Source: Ghiorsea bivora (lineage in GTDB: Bacteria; Pseudomonadota; Zetaproteobacteria; Mariprofundales; Mariprofundaceae). From it: 64,000 nucleotides of DNA. The number at the start of each line of letters is the position of its first letter. Within the stretch, counting starts at the first letter, position 1. Both the position numbers and the translations under genes were made by a program. Under the pieces are notes generated by a model that saw only the letters and a program-made list of their open reading frames with translations, made no database searches and was not told the DNA's origin. Where the stretch lies: assembly GCF_000744415.1 (NCBI RefSeq), contig NZ_JQLW01000012.1, positions 23,501-87,500 of the forward strand, given 5' to 3'. Of the stretch, positions 16,683-25,432 are shown in pieces.

Positions 16683-18077
16683 ATGTTTAAACTTGATTTC
16701 AACAACGCTGTTCCTGAAGCGGTATTGCAGGTGTGTCGAGTGCTTCAAGAAGCAGGTGGCGTGGCGTGGCTGGTAGGTGGCTGTGTGCGAGACCTATCGT
16801 TAGGTTTTGTGCCCAAAGACTGGGATATTGAAGTCTTTGAGCTTGCTGAAGACAAGCTTGAACCGGCCTTGAGAAAGGTTGGACGCTGTGAGCATGTAGG
16901 TAAACATTTTGGGGTGTATAAACTGTGGTTATCACATTTTGAGGTTGATGTTGCTCTGCCGCGAAGGGAACGTAAAACAGGTGATGGTCATAAAGGTTTT
17001 GCTGTGATGGTTGATCCAAATTTAAAACCTGAGGTGGCAGTTTTACGTCGTGACTTCACGCTGAATGCGATGATGTTTAACCCTTTAAATCAAACCTTGC
17101 TAGATTTTCATGGTGGACTGCAAGATTTACGTAATAAACGGCTGAAACATGTGTCTCCTGCGTTTGCAGAAGACCCCTTGCGACCACTGCGTGCGATGCA
17201 GCTTGCGGGGAGATTAAAGTGTGTGTTGGATCAAAACACTGCAAAATTATGTCGTACTTTGCTTGCTGAAGCGCATACCTTGCCTATGTCTCGGGTTTGG
17301 CAAGAGTGGCTTAAATGGAGTAGTTCTGACAAGCCTTCTTTAGGGCTTGAGGCATTGCAGAATATGGGATGGGACAAGTTGTATCCTGAGTTGAAGGTGA
17401 TGCAAGAATGCCCCCAAGATAATTACTGGCACCCTGAGGGCGATGTGTGGGTGCATACGTCTATGGTTGTTGATGAGGCAGCACGTTTGGCTAAAGAGCG
17501 GGGTTTGCAGGGGCAGGATAAAGTTGTATTGCTGTTTGCGGCGCTGTGTCATGATTTGGGTAAACCTTTAACCACAGCAAAACTTGATGATGGGAAAATA
17601 GTGTGCCCAAACCATGGTGCTGCAGGGGTTCAGCCGAGCAGGGATTTTTTAAGTCGTATTGGTGCGCCAAAGTGGTTAAAACAAGCTGTTATTCCGTTGG
17701 TAAAAGAACATATTGTGCATTTTACAAGCAAACTGACAGATGAATCTGTGCGCTGTTTGGCGCACCGCTTACAGCCTATGCATATTTGTTTATGGGAGAT
17801 GTTGACCGAGGCTGACGCTTGTGGCCGCCACCCTGCGCCACCAGAGAGACCTGCGTTAGAATGGCTTAAACGTGCCGAGTTGTTGCAGGTTGTTTACTCA
17901 CCTGTAACACCTATTATCACAGGTAAACTTTTATTGTCTCAAGGTTTAAGACCCTCTGTATACATGGGTAAGTTGCTTGATTTTGCATATCAGGCGCAAA
18001 TGCGGGGTGACTTTAATGATAAAGCATCAGCACTTATTTGGCTCGGGAAACAGGGACTTGCAAACGTAAATAAATAG
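16683..18077 (+). CDS. cca: CCA tRNA nucleotidyltransferase with HD domain
   Basis: This enzyme adds or repairs the 3' CCA of tRNAs. The class II nucleotidyltransferase head has GGCVRDLSLG and DWDIEVF with metal-binding acids, followed by RRDFTLNAMMFNP and DPLRPLRAMQLAGRL. A C-terminal HD phosphohydrolase domain has ALCHDLGKP and continues through VKEHIVH. At 464 residues with an HD domain it resembles the long CCA/poly(A) polymerase-like proteins of proteobacteria. Poly(A) polymerase is the alternative, but the HD domain favours Cca. A palindrome (18077-18114) follows the stop codon. Confidence 0.9.
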   Translation: MFKLDFNNAVPEAVLQVCRVLQEAGGVAWLVGGCVRDLSLGFVPKDWDIEVFELAEDKLEPALRKVGRCEHVGKHFGVYKLWLSHFEVDVALPRRERKTGDGHKGFAVMVDPNLKPEVAVLRRDFTLNAMMFNPLNQTLLDFHGGLQDLRNKRLKHVSPAFAEDPLRPLRAMQLAGRLKCVLDQNTAKLCRTLLAEAHTLPMSRVWQEWLKWSSSDKPSLGLEALQNMGWDKLYPELKVMQECPQDNYWHPEGDVWVHTSMVVDEAARLAKERGLQGQDKVVLLFAALCHDLGKPLTTAKLDDGKIVCPNHGAAGVQPSRDFLSRIGAPKWLKQAVIPLVKEHIVHFTSKLTDESVRCLAHRLQPMHICLWEMLTEADACGRHPAPPERPALEWLKRAELLQVVYSPVTPIITGKLLLSQGLRPSVYMGKLLDFAYQAQMRGDFNDKASALIWLGKQGLANVNK

Positions 18078-18114
18078 GCGCAACATACCCATTTGTAATT
18101 ATTGTTACTGCGCC
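18077..18114. repeat. Inverted repeat between cca and the cytochrome gene
   Basis: GGCGCA (18077-18082) and TGCGCC (18109-18114) bracket an AT-rich centre, with three more complementary bases inside if a bulge is allowed. It lies just upstream of the cytochrome ribosome site, as an operator or weak terminator might. Confidence 0.35.
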
Positions 18115-18127
18115 AAAAGGGGTTGCT

Positions 18128-18871
18128 ATGCGTCATTACCGTCGCTTTTCTGATACTTCTACCAGTGAGAAAATCCTAGATTCAATGTTTTTGTTGATGA
18201 TTGGCATAGCTTACTTTTTTGCGATTTTACAGACGTATTACACTCACCAAGGCCGTGATGGTAAGCCAGGGTTGTCTGTTCAAGATGTGATGATTGCTTA
18301 TTATGGTAAACATGAGCAAACGCGTCTGGGAGCAGCGATTGTGGGACCTATGGCAGGAAACTTCCCTTCAGAAAAAGCCAAACAAGATGTGTTGGATTGG
18401 ATTGAAAATGGTAGCTCTGAAGAAGGTTATCGAGCAAAAGTAAAACCCATATTAGATAGAAATTGTATCATGTGTCATTCACAAGAAAGCGGTATGCCTG
18501 TACCTTCGCTAGAGACCTATGATAGCGTTAAAACTTTAACCAAAGTGGATACAGGAGCTTCCATTCAAACCTTGGTTAGAGTGTCTCATATCCATTTGTT
18601 TGGTATTGGCTTTATTTTATTTTTGGTTGGGCGAATTTTCATTCTTTGTGAAATGCCAATATTGTGGAAGCGAGTGATTGTTGTGATTCCATTTGTAGCT
18701 ATTATGCTTGATATTATGGCGTGGTATATCACCAAAGTTGTACCTGGTTTTGCTTATGTTGTTGTTTTTGCAGGTGGTTTGATGGGAATATCCCTTTGGG
18801 TGCAAATTTTATTGTCAGGTTATCAAATGTGGTTTTTAAAAGGTGAAAAAAAAGGAGAGAAAAATGGGTAA
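18128..18871 (+). CDS. Membrane-bound c-type cytochrome, function unknown
   Basis: A 247-residue protein with one N-terminal helix (~18-38), a periplasmic segment bearing a single heme-c site CIMCH (residues 113-117), and about three to four C-terminal helices beginning with SHIHLFGIGFILFLVG, whose two histidines could bind another cofactor. I recall similar proteins in other proteobacteria, often under misleading names, without an assigned role. It overlaps the following small cytochrome gene by 8 bases, so the two probably form an electron-transfer pair. AAGGGG provides the ribosome site. Confidence 0.8.
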   Translation: MRHYRRFSDTSTSEKILDSMFLLMIGIAYFFAILQTYYTHQGRDGKPGLSVQDVMIAYYGKHEQTRLGAAIVGPMAGNFPSEKAKQDVLDWIENGSSEEGYRAKVKPILDRNCIMCHSQESGMPVPSLETYDSVKTLTKVDTGASIQTLVRVSHIHLFGIGFILFLVGRIFILCEMPILWKRVIVVIPFVAIMLDIMAWYITKVVPGFAYVVVFAGGLMGISLWVQILLSGYQMWFLKGEKKGEKNG

Positions 18872-19160
18872 TATATTTAAAGCTTTAGCACTTGTTGCAG
18901 GGGTAGCGCTATCATCTCAGGTTGGCATGGCTTCGGATATGCCAGACGGGGCAAAAATCTTTAGTAAGAAATGTAAAATGTGTCATGCGATTAATAAAAA
19001 GAAAGTTGGTCCTGCGGTGGCAAGCATGAATATGGATACAAATATGCTGATTGAAACCGTGACCAATGGTAGAAAACGTATGCCAAAATTTGGGCATAAG
19101 TTGTCGGCAGATGAGATTCAGGCGGTTGTTGCATTTATCCAAAGCAATCATGCTGAATAA
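18864..19160 (+). CDS. Small periplasmic cytochrome c (class I)
   Basis: From ATG 18864, placed after AGGAGAG, the protein is 98 residues: a signal peptide (ALALVAGVALSSQVGMA), one heme-c motif CKMCH (37-41), KVGPAV and a likely axial methionine in KRMPKFG. This is the compact class I cytochrome fold of soluble electron carriers. An upstream GTG at 18843 would add seven residues before the signal peptide and has no ribosome site. It is followed 3 bases later by hemN, tying heme supply to cytochrome production. Confidence 0.9.
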   Translation: MGNIFKALALVAGVALSSQVGMASDMPDGAKIFSKKCKMCHAINKKKVGPAVASMNMDTNMLIETVTNGRKRMPKFGHKLSADEIQAVVAFIQSNHAE

Positions 19161-19163
19161 GCA

Positions 19164-20558
19164 ATGGCGAAAGTAACAGGTACGGATTTATTCAATCTAG
19201 AACTTATCAAAAAGCACGATAAAGCAGGACCACGATATACATCGTATCCTACTGCTCCCATGTTCCATGATGGTGTGGGTTCATCGGTATATGCCAGTAC
19301 ACTTAAAAAGGTGGCTACGGATGATGCACCGCTATCATTATATATACATATCCCTTTTTGTAATACCGTGTGTTATTACTGCGGCTGCAATAAAATTGTT
19401 ACCAAACAGTATGATAGGGCTCAGCCTTATTTGGATTTGTTATTTAAAGAAATTGATACCGTTGCCGACTTGGTGGGTAAAACGCGCCCAGTGACCCAGC
19501 TTCACTTTGGGGGTGGTACACCAACATTTCTCAACGATAAACAAATCAGAGCTTTGATGGGGAAATTGAAAGCGTGTTTTCAATTTGTAGATGATGATAG
19601 CGCTGAATATAGCATTGAAATGGACCCTAGGGAGTGTACACCTGAAACGGTTAAAACACTGCGGGAAGTTGGTTTTAATCGCATGAGCATGGGGGTGCAA
19701 GATTTTGATCCTGTGGTGCAAAAAGCAGTCAATCGTATTCAAAGCAAAGAAGTGACCTTAAATGTGCTCAATGATGCGCGGCGAGAAGGTTTTAAGTCGA
19801 TGAATATTGATTTGATGTATGGTTTGCCGCATCAAACGGTAGAGACTTTTGATACAACGTTGAATCAAATTATAACATTCAGCCCTGATAGAATTGCTTT
19901 GTTTAACTATGCACATTTGCCTGAAATGTTTATGCCACAGCGGCGTATTGATGCATCAGCCATGCCTAGCCCGCAAGAAAAGCTAAATATTTTAGAGCAT
20001 AGCATTAATAAACTCATTGATGCGGGTTATGTGTTTATTGGTATGGACCATTTCGCTAAACCTGATGATGAATTAACCATTGCCCAAGCGCAGGGCAAGT
20101 TGTATCGAAATTTCCAAGGTTATTCTACCCATGCGGATTGTGACTTGATTGGTTTAGGTTTAACTTCTATTGGTTATGTGGGTGGTAGTTTCTTTCAAAA
20201 TCAAAAAGAAATGGATGTTTACCAAGCTTCAATTGAGCATGATGGTCTGGCAGTTTTTCGTGGTTATACGCTGTCCAAAGAAGACCATTTGAGGCGTGCT
20301 GTAATTATGCGACTTATGTGTGATTTTAAAATAGAATTTACTGCATTTGAACAAGAGTTTGGTATCAATTTTAAGCAACACTTTTTAGACTCTTTGGCAG
20401 ATTTGCAGGAAATGCAAGCCGATGGTTTGCTTGAATTGTCGGATACAGAGCTGCGTGTTTTGCCAGTAGGACGTTTGATGATTCGTAATGTTGCGATGGT
20501 GTTTGATGAACATTTGCGCCATAAAACAGAACAAAAACAGTTTTCTAAGGTTTTATAA
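19164..20558 (+). CDS. hemN: Oxygen-independent coproporphyrinogen III dehydrogenase
   Basis: HemN is a radical-SAM enzyme that decarboxylates coproporphyrinogen III to protoporphyrinogen IX without oxygen in heme synthesis. The iron-sulfur motif CNTVCYYC (C66, C70, C73, with a further C75) lies in YIHIPFC, and GGGTPT and MDLMYGLPHQT-type motifs follow. At 464 residues, with the N-terminal KKHDKAGPRYTSYPT, it matches true HemN rather than the shorter HemW. It follows the cytochrome genes by 3 bases, consistent with growth at low oxygen. Confidence 0.95.
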   Translation: MAKVTGTDLFNLELIKKHDKAGPRYTSYPTAPMFHDGVGSSVYASTLKKVATDDAPLSLYIHIPFCNTVCYYCGCNKIVTKQYDRAQPYLDLLFKEIDTVADLVGKTRPVTQLHFGGGTPTFLNDKQIRALMGKLKACFQFVDDDSAEYSIEMDPRECTPETVKTLREVGFNRMSMGVQDFDPVVQKAVNRIQSKEVTLNVLNDARREGFKSMNIDLMYGLPHQTVETFDTTLNQIITFSPDRIALFNYAHLPEMFMPQRRIDASAMPSPQEKLNILEHSINKLIDAGYVFIGMDHFAKPDDELTIAQAQGKLYRNFQGYSTHADCDLIGLGLTSIGYVGGSFFQNQKEMDVYQASIEHDGLAVFRGYTLSKEDHLRRAVIMRLMCDFKIEFTAFEQEFGINFKQHFLDSLADLQEMQADGLLELSDTELRVLPVGRLMIRNVAMVFDEHLRHKTEQKQFSKVL

Positions 20559-21068
20559 ATGAGTAAAATAGAAATTCCCGTTCCTGAACGTTTTTTGAGC
20601 TCAGCTTATGTGGCAGTGGTGGAAGATGGTGAACATGAACAGTTATGTAAGTTTGCCCCTGAAGCCATGCAAATGATGCAAAATGTTGCGGTTCAAGGTT
20701 ATCCTGATGAAATATGTGGTTTGTTGATTGGCAACGCTGATGCACAAGGGTGGCAAGTCAGTGAAGTTCGCCAAGTTGATAATTTAAATGAAGAGCGTGC
20801 TGCAGATAGGTTTCAGTTGGACCCAGCAGGGTATCAAGCCATTGATTCAGAACTTCGAGGTAGTGGCAAAGAAATTATTGGTGTGTTTCACTCTCATCCT
20901 GATTGCCCTGCGCAACCGTCCCCTACAGACTTAACCAGTGCATGGGAAGGTTTTGTGTATCCTATTGTAAGTGTGTGCAATGGAAGGGTAGCAGAGGTCA
21001 ATTGTTGGGTTGTTACGGATGAGGTAAGTATGGGTGGTAAATTTCAGAGGTTGCCTCATCAGGGTTAA
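20559..21068 (+). CDS. Mov34/MPN/PAD-1 (JAMM) metallopeptidase family protein
   Basis: A 169-residue protein whose first ~45 residues are unrelated to the domain. They are followed by a bacterial JAMM domain with the zinc-site acid in PDEICGLLIG and the diagnostic HSHP...S...D pattern in GVFHSHPDCPAQPSPTDL. Bacterial members remove sulfur-carrier proteins from thiocarboxylate adducts in cysteine or cofactor synthesis; no ThiS/CysO or E1-like partner is present here, so the substrate is unknown. It begins immediately after the hemN stop codon and is probably co-transcribed. Confidence 0.88.
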   Translation: MSKIEIPVPERFLSSAYVAVVEDGEHEQLCKFAPEAMQMMQNVAVQGYPDEICGLLIGNADAQGWQVSEVRQVDNLNEERAADRFQLDPAGYQAIDSELRGSGKEIIGVFHSHPDCPAQPSPTDLTSAWEGFVYPIVSVCNGRVAEVNCWVVTDEVSMGGKFQRLPHQG

Positions 21069-21085
21069 GGTCGCATGGTTAGCCC

Positions 21086-22864
21086 ATGAATAATCGTTTT
21101 TTTCCCTTGGTCGCCTTGTTGTTATTGGCAAGTTGCGCAAACACAGTTAAACATACGAACGACGCTGTCGCGAATAAAAGCCTAGCACAAACGAAGCCGA
21201 AGCAACATGTTGCGATGCCTTTGGAGCGAATGGATGCCTCCTTCTTATATTTGGCTTACCAGCAATCCATGCAGCAAGGGCAGTTGGGTTTGGCGACACG
21301 TTTCTTAAAAGCCCTGATTAAAAAGGATCCGCATACATTTTCTTTAAAGATAGAGCTTGTGAATTTGTATTTAAATTCTGGGCGTGTTGATCAGGTAGCG
21401 GAAGCATTGCAAGTGATGGAGTCTGTTTCGACTGCGGATATTCAAAGTTTATCTGCCCAAGAACTGTCAGATTATCAATTGCTTTATGCCCGTGTTTTGA
21501 TGCTCAATGGACAGCAACAGCAAGCTGTATTGTTGCTTAAGAATTTATTGCAAACACAACCAAAAAATATTCAGGTACGCCTTCTTTTGGTGCGTATGTA
21601 TGCAAGACAAGGTAAGTTTCAGTACGCACACGGTCTATTGAAAGAAGGTATTAAACTTGTACCTGATGTGCGGCTGTATGAGGCACAAGTTCAATTGTTT
21701 GTGCAGCAAAAGGATTACAAAGCAGCAGATAAAAAGCTGCAAAGTATGCAAGTGAAGTATCCTGATCATGAAGATGTTGTTTTAAAACGCAGTCAACTTG
21801 CAGAGCAGGTTGGTGATGTGCTTAAGGCTGAAAAGTTACTTCAAGCATATATCGATAAACATGGTGCAGATGCTGTGCAGTCTTTTTCGATGCTTGCCAA
21901 CCTTTATGTGAGGCAGGATAGGTTAAAAGAAGCCGTTATTATGTTTAAACACTTGATTCCTTTGACGGCAAATGCAGGCTCTGTATATATGTCTTTAGGT
22001 AAGGTTTATTATCAATTGGCTGAGTTTGAGAAGGCATCTGAGACCTTTGCTCAAGCAGTACAGAAGTTTACACCACAGGCTCCGAAAAAACGGATTTCGG
22101 ACACACAGGCTGCAGCATATTTTTACTGGGCAGCAAGTCTGGAAGCATTGGGGCAAGATAAAGAAGCTGTTTTGGCATATAAAAAATTAAAATCGTATCA
22201 TACGTTTTATGTGGATGCTCAGCTTCGTTTGGCGAGCATGGCAATAGCCAAGGATGAGTTTCAGGCTGCTGAAACAAGGTTGTTGAAGCTTCTTAAGAGC
22301 AATCCGAAACATGTTGCCGTTTATGAAATGCTGTCGAACTTAAGGCTGCAACAAAAGGCATATGCCAAGCTGCTCGAAGAGACTGAGCCTGCCTTAGCCT
22401 TGGCGTTTTCACCTGTGTTGTTATTTAATCGTGCTATTGCTTTAGAAGCGCGTAAAGATTTCAAACATTTGGATGAAACTTTAAGTTTATTGCTGGAGCA
22501 GGATCCCAACCATGCCGAAGCACTCAACTTTTATGGTTATAGTTTGGCAGACCGAGGTGTTCGCCTTGATGATGCTTTGCTTATGGTTCAAAAGGCTCTA
22601 AAACAGAAACCCCAAGATGGTTATTATTTGGATTCTTTGGCATGGGTGTACTTTAAACAAGGGAAGTACCAACAGGCTGTTGATGTACAACGCAAAGCTG
22701 TGGTATTGGTGCCTGATGATGCTGTGATGCAAGAGCATTTGGGCGATATGTTTTGGAAAGCAGGTCAGCATGATGCGGCACGTGAGCGTTGGCAAAAAGC
22801 TTTAGAACTCAAACATGATAACCCGAGTGATGTACAAGGTAAAATTCGTCACGGATTAATGTAA
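21086..22864 (+). CDS. Tetratricopeptide-repeat lipoprotein
   Basis: A 592-residue protein with a lipoprotein signal (PLVALLLLASC, lipidated Cys17), then degenerate tetratricopeptide repeats to the end. The best repeats are near residues 170-330 and 480-570 (GYYLDSLAWVYFKQGKYQQA; HLGDMFWKAGQHDAARERW). It matches in position and length the TPR protein preceding lolB in Pseudomonas (PA4667). It is probably an outer-membrane-anchored scaffold; no enzymatic function is seen. It overlaps lolB by one base (TAATG). Confidence 0.88.
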   Translation: MNNRFFPLVALLLLASCANTVKHTNDAVANKSLAQTKPKQHVAMPLERMDASFLYLAYQQSMQQGQLGLATRFLKALIKKDPHTFSLKIELVNLYLNSGRVDQVAEALQVMESVSTADIQSLSAQELSDYQLLYARVLMLNGQQQQAVLLLKNLLQTQPKNIQVRLLLVRMYARQGKFQYAHGLLKEGIKLVPDVRLYEAQVQLFVQQKDYKAADKKLQSMQVKYPDHEDVVLKRSQLAEQVGDVLKAEKLLQAYIDKHGADAVQSFSMLANLYVRQDRLKEAVIMFKHLIPLTANAGSVYMSLGKVYYQLAEFEKASETFAQAVQKFTPQAPKKRISDTQAAAYFYWAASLEALGQDKEAVLAYKKLKSYHTFYVDAQLRLASMAIAKDEFQAAETRLLKLLKSNPKHVAVYEMLSNLRLQQKAYAKLLEETEPALALAFSPVLLFNRAIALEARKDFKHLDETLSLLLEQDPNHAEALNFYGYSLADRGVRLDDALLMVQKALKQKPQDGYYLDSLAWVYFKQGKYQQAVDVQRKAVVLVPDDAVMQEHLGDMFWKAGQHDAARERWQKALELKHDNPSDVQGKIRHGLM

Positions 22865-23376
22865 TGTTTAAGTATGGGCTACAGCTTTTTTTATTACTAT
22901 TAGTAACCACGAGCTGTGTAAAGCACAGCAATACACTGCAAGATTTTGAACCGATTACAACTTTTTCGGGGCGTTTGTTGGTGATAAGCCCTGAAAAACG
23001 CTTTCAAGTGGATGTAGACTGGCAAGGTACGTCTGAAAAAGGTCAGCTTCGTTTAACACATGGTTTGTCGGGGCGAGTTGTAGATGTTGCATGGCTGGGT
23101 CATCGGATGCGTTGGCGTGATAGTTCGCAAACCCAACAGTGGCGCGATCTTTCAGAAAAAGGTTTGTTGGATATGGGTGTGTTACTGCCACCTTGGACTT
23201 TGGCTAAGGTGTTTGCGAGAAAGATGCCGCCAAGCATGAAGGCGAAAGGGAATCATGTTTGGCAAGGGGTTTGGGGTGTTGTGCCATTAAAAATAAAGTG
23301 GGTTGGCGGGCAACGGCGCGTTGAGATTACGGATATGAAACATGGGCGGCGTGCGGTGGTTATCTTCAATGAGTAA
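22864..23376 (+). CDS. lolB: Outer-membrane lipoprotein receptor LolB
   Basis: LolB accepts lipoproteins from periplasmic LolA and inserts them in the outer membrane. The 170-residue protein is itself a lipoprotein (LFLLLLVTTSC, Cys18) and has the family pattern: FSGRLLV near residue 35, the WQG strand, LTHGLSGRVVDV, and a C-terminal half of beta strands. Similarity is moderate, but placement between the TPR protein and ispE is the standard proteobacterial order. The stop codon overlaps the ispE start by 8 bases. Confidence 0.88.
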   Translation: MFKYGLQLFLLLLVTTSCVKHSNTLQDFEPITTFSGRLLVISPEKRFQVDVDWQGTSEKGQLRLTHGLSGRVVDVAWLGHRMRWRDSSQTQQWRDLSEKGLLDMGVLLPPWTLAKVFARKMPPSMKAKGNHVWQGVWGVVPLKIKWVGGQRRVEITDMKHGRRAVVIFNE

Positions 23377-24250
23377 AGTATATCCTGCCCCAGCTAAAGT
23401 GAATTTGCATCTGGCTGTTACAGGTGTAACAGATCATGGTTACCATACGCTGGATACGAGTTTTGTTTATGTGGATGTTGGGGATTCCTTAACGATTGTT
23501 TTGTCTGAAGATTTGGATGTTTGTTGTAGTGATGACACATTAAGTGGTGAGCAAAACTTGGTCTATCAAGTTTTATCCGCTTTCAGGCGCGAACATCAAG
23601 TCAATGCGGGTTTAGATGTATTTATAGATAAGAAGCTACCTGCCATGGCAGGTTTAGGTGGTGGTTCATCAGATGCTGCAACAGCATTGTGGGTGGCGAA
23701 TCAATTATGGAAAGTACATTGCACAGTAGAGGAATTGATTGATTTTTCAGTGCTTTTTGGTGCAGATATTCCATGCTTTTTATTTGGTAAAGCAAGTCAG
23801 GCCTATGGGGTAGGTGAAAAACTATCGGTTTATAAGGGTGTTGTTCCGCGGCAAAATATTGTGCTGGCATGGCCTGGAGAAGGGGTCTCAACTGCAGCGG
23901 CATTTACCCACTTTGATCAAAATGAATTTCATGCATTGACGGACGAAAAAACAGTCGCTACAGTGCGCGCCCGTTCGGGTGCTGCAAGTTTTGATTTAGG
24001 TTATAACGACTTAGAAAAGAGTGCAGCTACTTTATGTTCACCGTTGTTGGCGATGTTAACAACCATGAAAGAGAAGTCGGAACGGGCATGGATGAGTGGA
24101 AGTGGGTCGGCTTGTGTAGCGGTTTGTCATTCATCCAAACAAGCTTATGCGCTTGCAAAATATTTGCAAAAACATAAGCTCGCTACTTGGATTCATACGG
24201 GTCATTTTTTACCGGAGCATCCATTGTTAGCATGTAAAATTGGGGCGTAG
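23369..24250 (+). CDS. ispE: 4-(cytidine 5'-diphospho)-2-C-methyl-D-erythritol kinase
   Basis: IspE is a GHMP kinase of the MEP isoprenoid pathway. Its motifs are PAPAKVNLHLAV at the N-terminus, the ATP loop PAMAGLGGGSSDAATAL and the C-terminal MSGSGSACVAV. ATG 23369 gives 293 residues, the usual length; an upstream ATG at 23342 would extend deep into lolB. The last ten bases, including the TAG stop codon, lie inside the tRNA-Gln gene on the same strand. RNase P cleavage of a joint transcript would therefore cut off the ispE stop codon. Confidence 0.95.
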   Translation: MSKVYPAPAKVNLHLAVTGVTDHGYHTLDTSFVYVDVGDSLTIVLSEDLDVCCSDDTLSGEQNLVYQVLSAFRREHQVNAGLDVFIDKKLPAMAGLGGGSSDAATALWVANQLWKVHCTVEELIDFSVLFGADIPCFLFGKASQAYGVGEKLSVYKGVVPRQNIVLAWPGEGVSTAAAFTHFDQNEFHALTDEKTVATVRARSGAASFDLGYNDLEKSAATLCSPLLAMLTTMKEKSERAWMSGSGSACVAVCHSSKQAYALAKYLQKHKLATWIHTGHFLPEHPLLACKIGA

Positions 24251-24315
24251 CCAAGCGGTAAGGCAGCGGGTTTTGATCCCGTCATGCGCAGGTTCGAATC
24301 CTGCCGCCCCAGCCA
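24241..24315 (+). tRNA. tRNA-Gln (anticodon TTG)
   Basis: A complete 75-base cloverleaf with the 3' CCA encoded. The acceptor stem is TGGGGCG / CGCCCCA, the anticodon loop is TTTTGAT with anticodon TTG, and the T loop is GGTTCGAATCC. Its sequence closely follows E. coli tRNA-Gln. The 5' ten bases overlap the end of ispE, and prs follows. Confidence 0.98.
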
Positions 24316-24369
24316 TTTTATGACTGACGTTTTTTGATTGATGTGTCGTTTAGACGGAGGCTCTCTCTG

Positions 24370-25323
24370 ATGAGCAATGTTAAAAAGTTCCGCTTGTTTT
24401 CAGGTACTTCAAACCCTAAGTTAGCAGCAGATATGTGCACGCATATTGGTATGCCACTGGGCGAGATGCATATTCAAAGCTTTTCTGATGGTGAGATTTT
24501 CCTCCAATACCAAGAAACGATCCGAGGTTTGGATGTTTTCTTCTTACAGAGTACGTCAGTACCTGCCAATGATAACTTGATGGAACTTTTGATTGCTATT
24601 GACGCGGCTAAACGCGCATCAGCACGACAAATTTGTGCGGTGATTCCGTATTTTGGTTATGCAAGGCAAGATAGGAAAAGTGCGGGTCGTACGCCGATTT
24701 CGGCCAAGTTGGTTGCTGATATGTTAACCACTGCAGGTGTAACTCGCGTGTTAACCATGGATTTACATGCAACACAAATTCAAGGTTTCTTTAATATCCC
24801 TGTGGATAATATTTTTGCAGCACCATTGTTTGCCAAGGATATTCGTGATCATTCTACAGCTGAAGATGATGTTATTGTTGTTTCTCCAGATGTGGGTGGT
24901 GTGGTTAGAGCAAGAGCTTTGGCGAAAAGTTTGCATGTTGATATTGCCATTGTTGATAAACGACGCCCGGCACCCAATGTGGCGAAAGTAATGAATATTA
25001 TTGGTGATGTTGAAGGTAAACATTGCATACTTGTGGATGATATTGTAGATACAGCAGGTACAATTTGTGGTGCGGCAGATGCATTGATGGAGCGCGGTGC
25101 AACCAAGGTAACAGCTTATGCAACACATGGTGTATTGTCAGGGCCAGCTGCTGAGCGTATCTCAGCATCAGCTATGCATGAGCTTGTTATTACGGATAGT
25201 ATTGCACAACCTCAGGCTATTCTGGATACAGGTAAAGTACGTGTATTGTCTATTGGTTCACTGATGGGTGAAGCGATTATGCGTATATATGATGCGCGTT
25301 CGATTAGTAGTCTTTATAACTGA
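24370..25323 (+). CDS. prs: Ribose-phosphate pyrophosphokinase (PRPP synthetase)
   Basis: Prs makes PRPP from ribose-5-phosphate and ATP for purine, pyrimidine, histidine, tryptophan and NAD synthesis. From ATG 24370, which has GGAGG 9 bases upstream, the protein is 317 residues. It shows SFSDGEIF, the flexible-loop YFGYARQDRK, and the PRPP-binding CILVDDIVDTAGTI. The frame extends upstream to 24334, but that part has no ribosome site. It sits in the lolB-ispE-tRNA-prs order of gammaproteobacteria. Confidence 0.97.
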   Translation: MSNVKKFRLFSGTSNPKLAADMCTHIGMPLGEMHIQSFSDGEIFLQYQETIRGLDVFFLQSTSVPANDNLMELLIAIDAAKRASARQICAVIPYFGYARQDRKSAGRTPISAKLVADMLTTAGVTRVLTMDLHATQIQGFFNIPVDNIFAAPLFAKDIRDHSTAEDDVIVVSPDVGGVVRARALAKSLHVDIAIVDKRRPAPNVAKVMNIIGDVEGKHCILVDDIVDTAGTICGAADALMERGATKVTAYATHGVLSGPAAERISASAMHELVITDSIAQPQAILDTGKVRVLSIGSLMGEAIMRIYDARSISSLYN

Positions 25324-25432
25324 GCGCAGTAAAAACTTTCTTTTCCTTTCTTTTTGGCTATATTGTGCGAAATAAGCATGGTCTCTTTTTTATATGGAGC
25401 AGCTTGATTTCACCATACCAAAGGAGCTTCTA

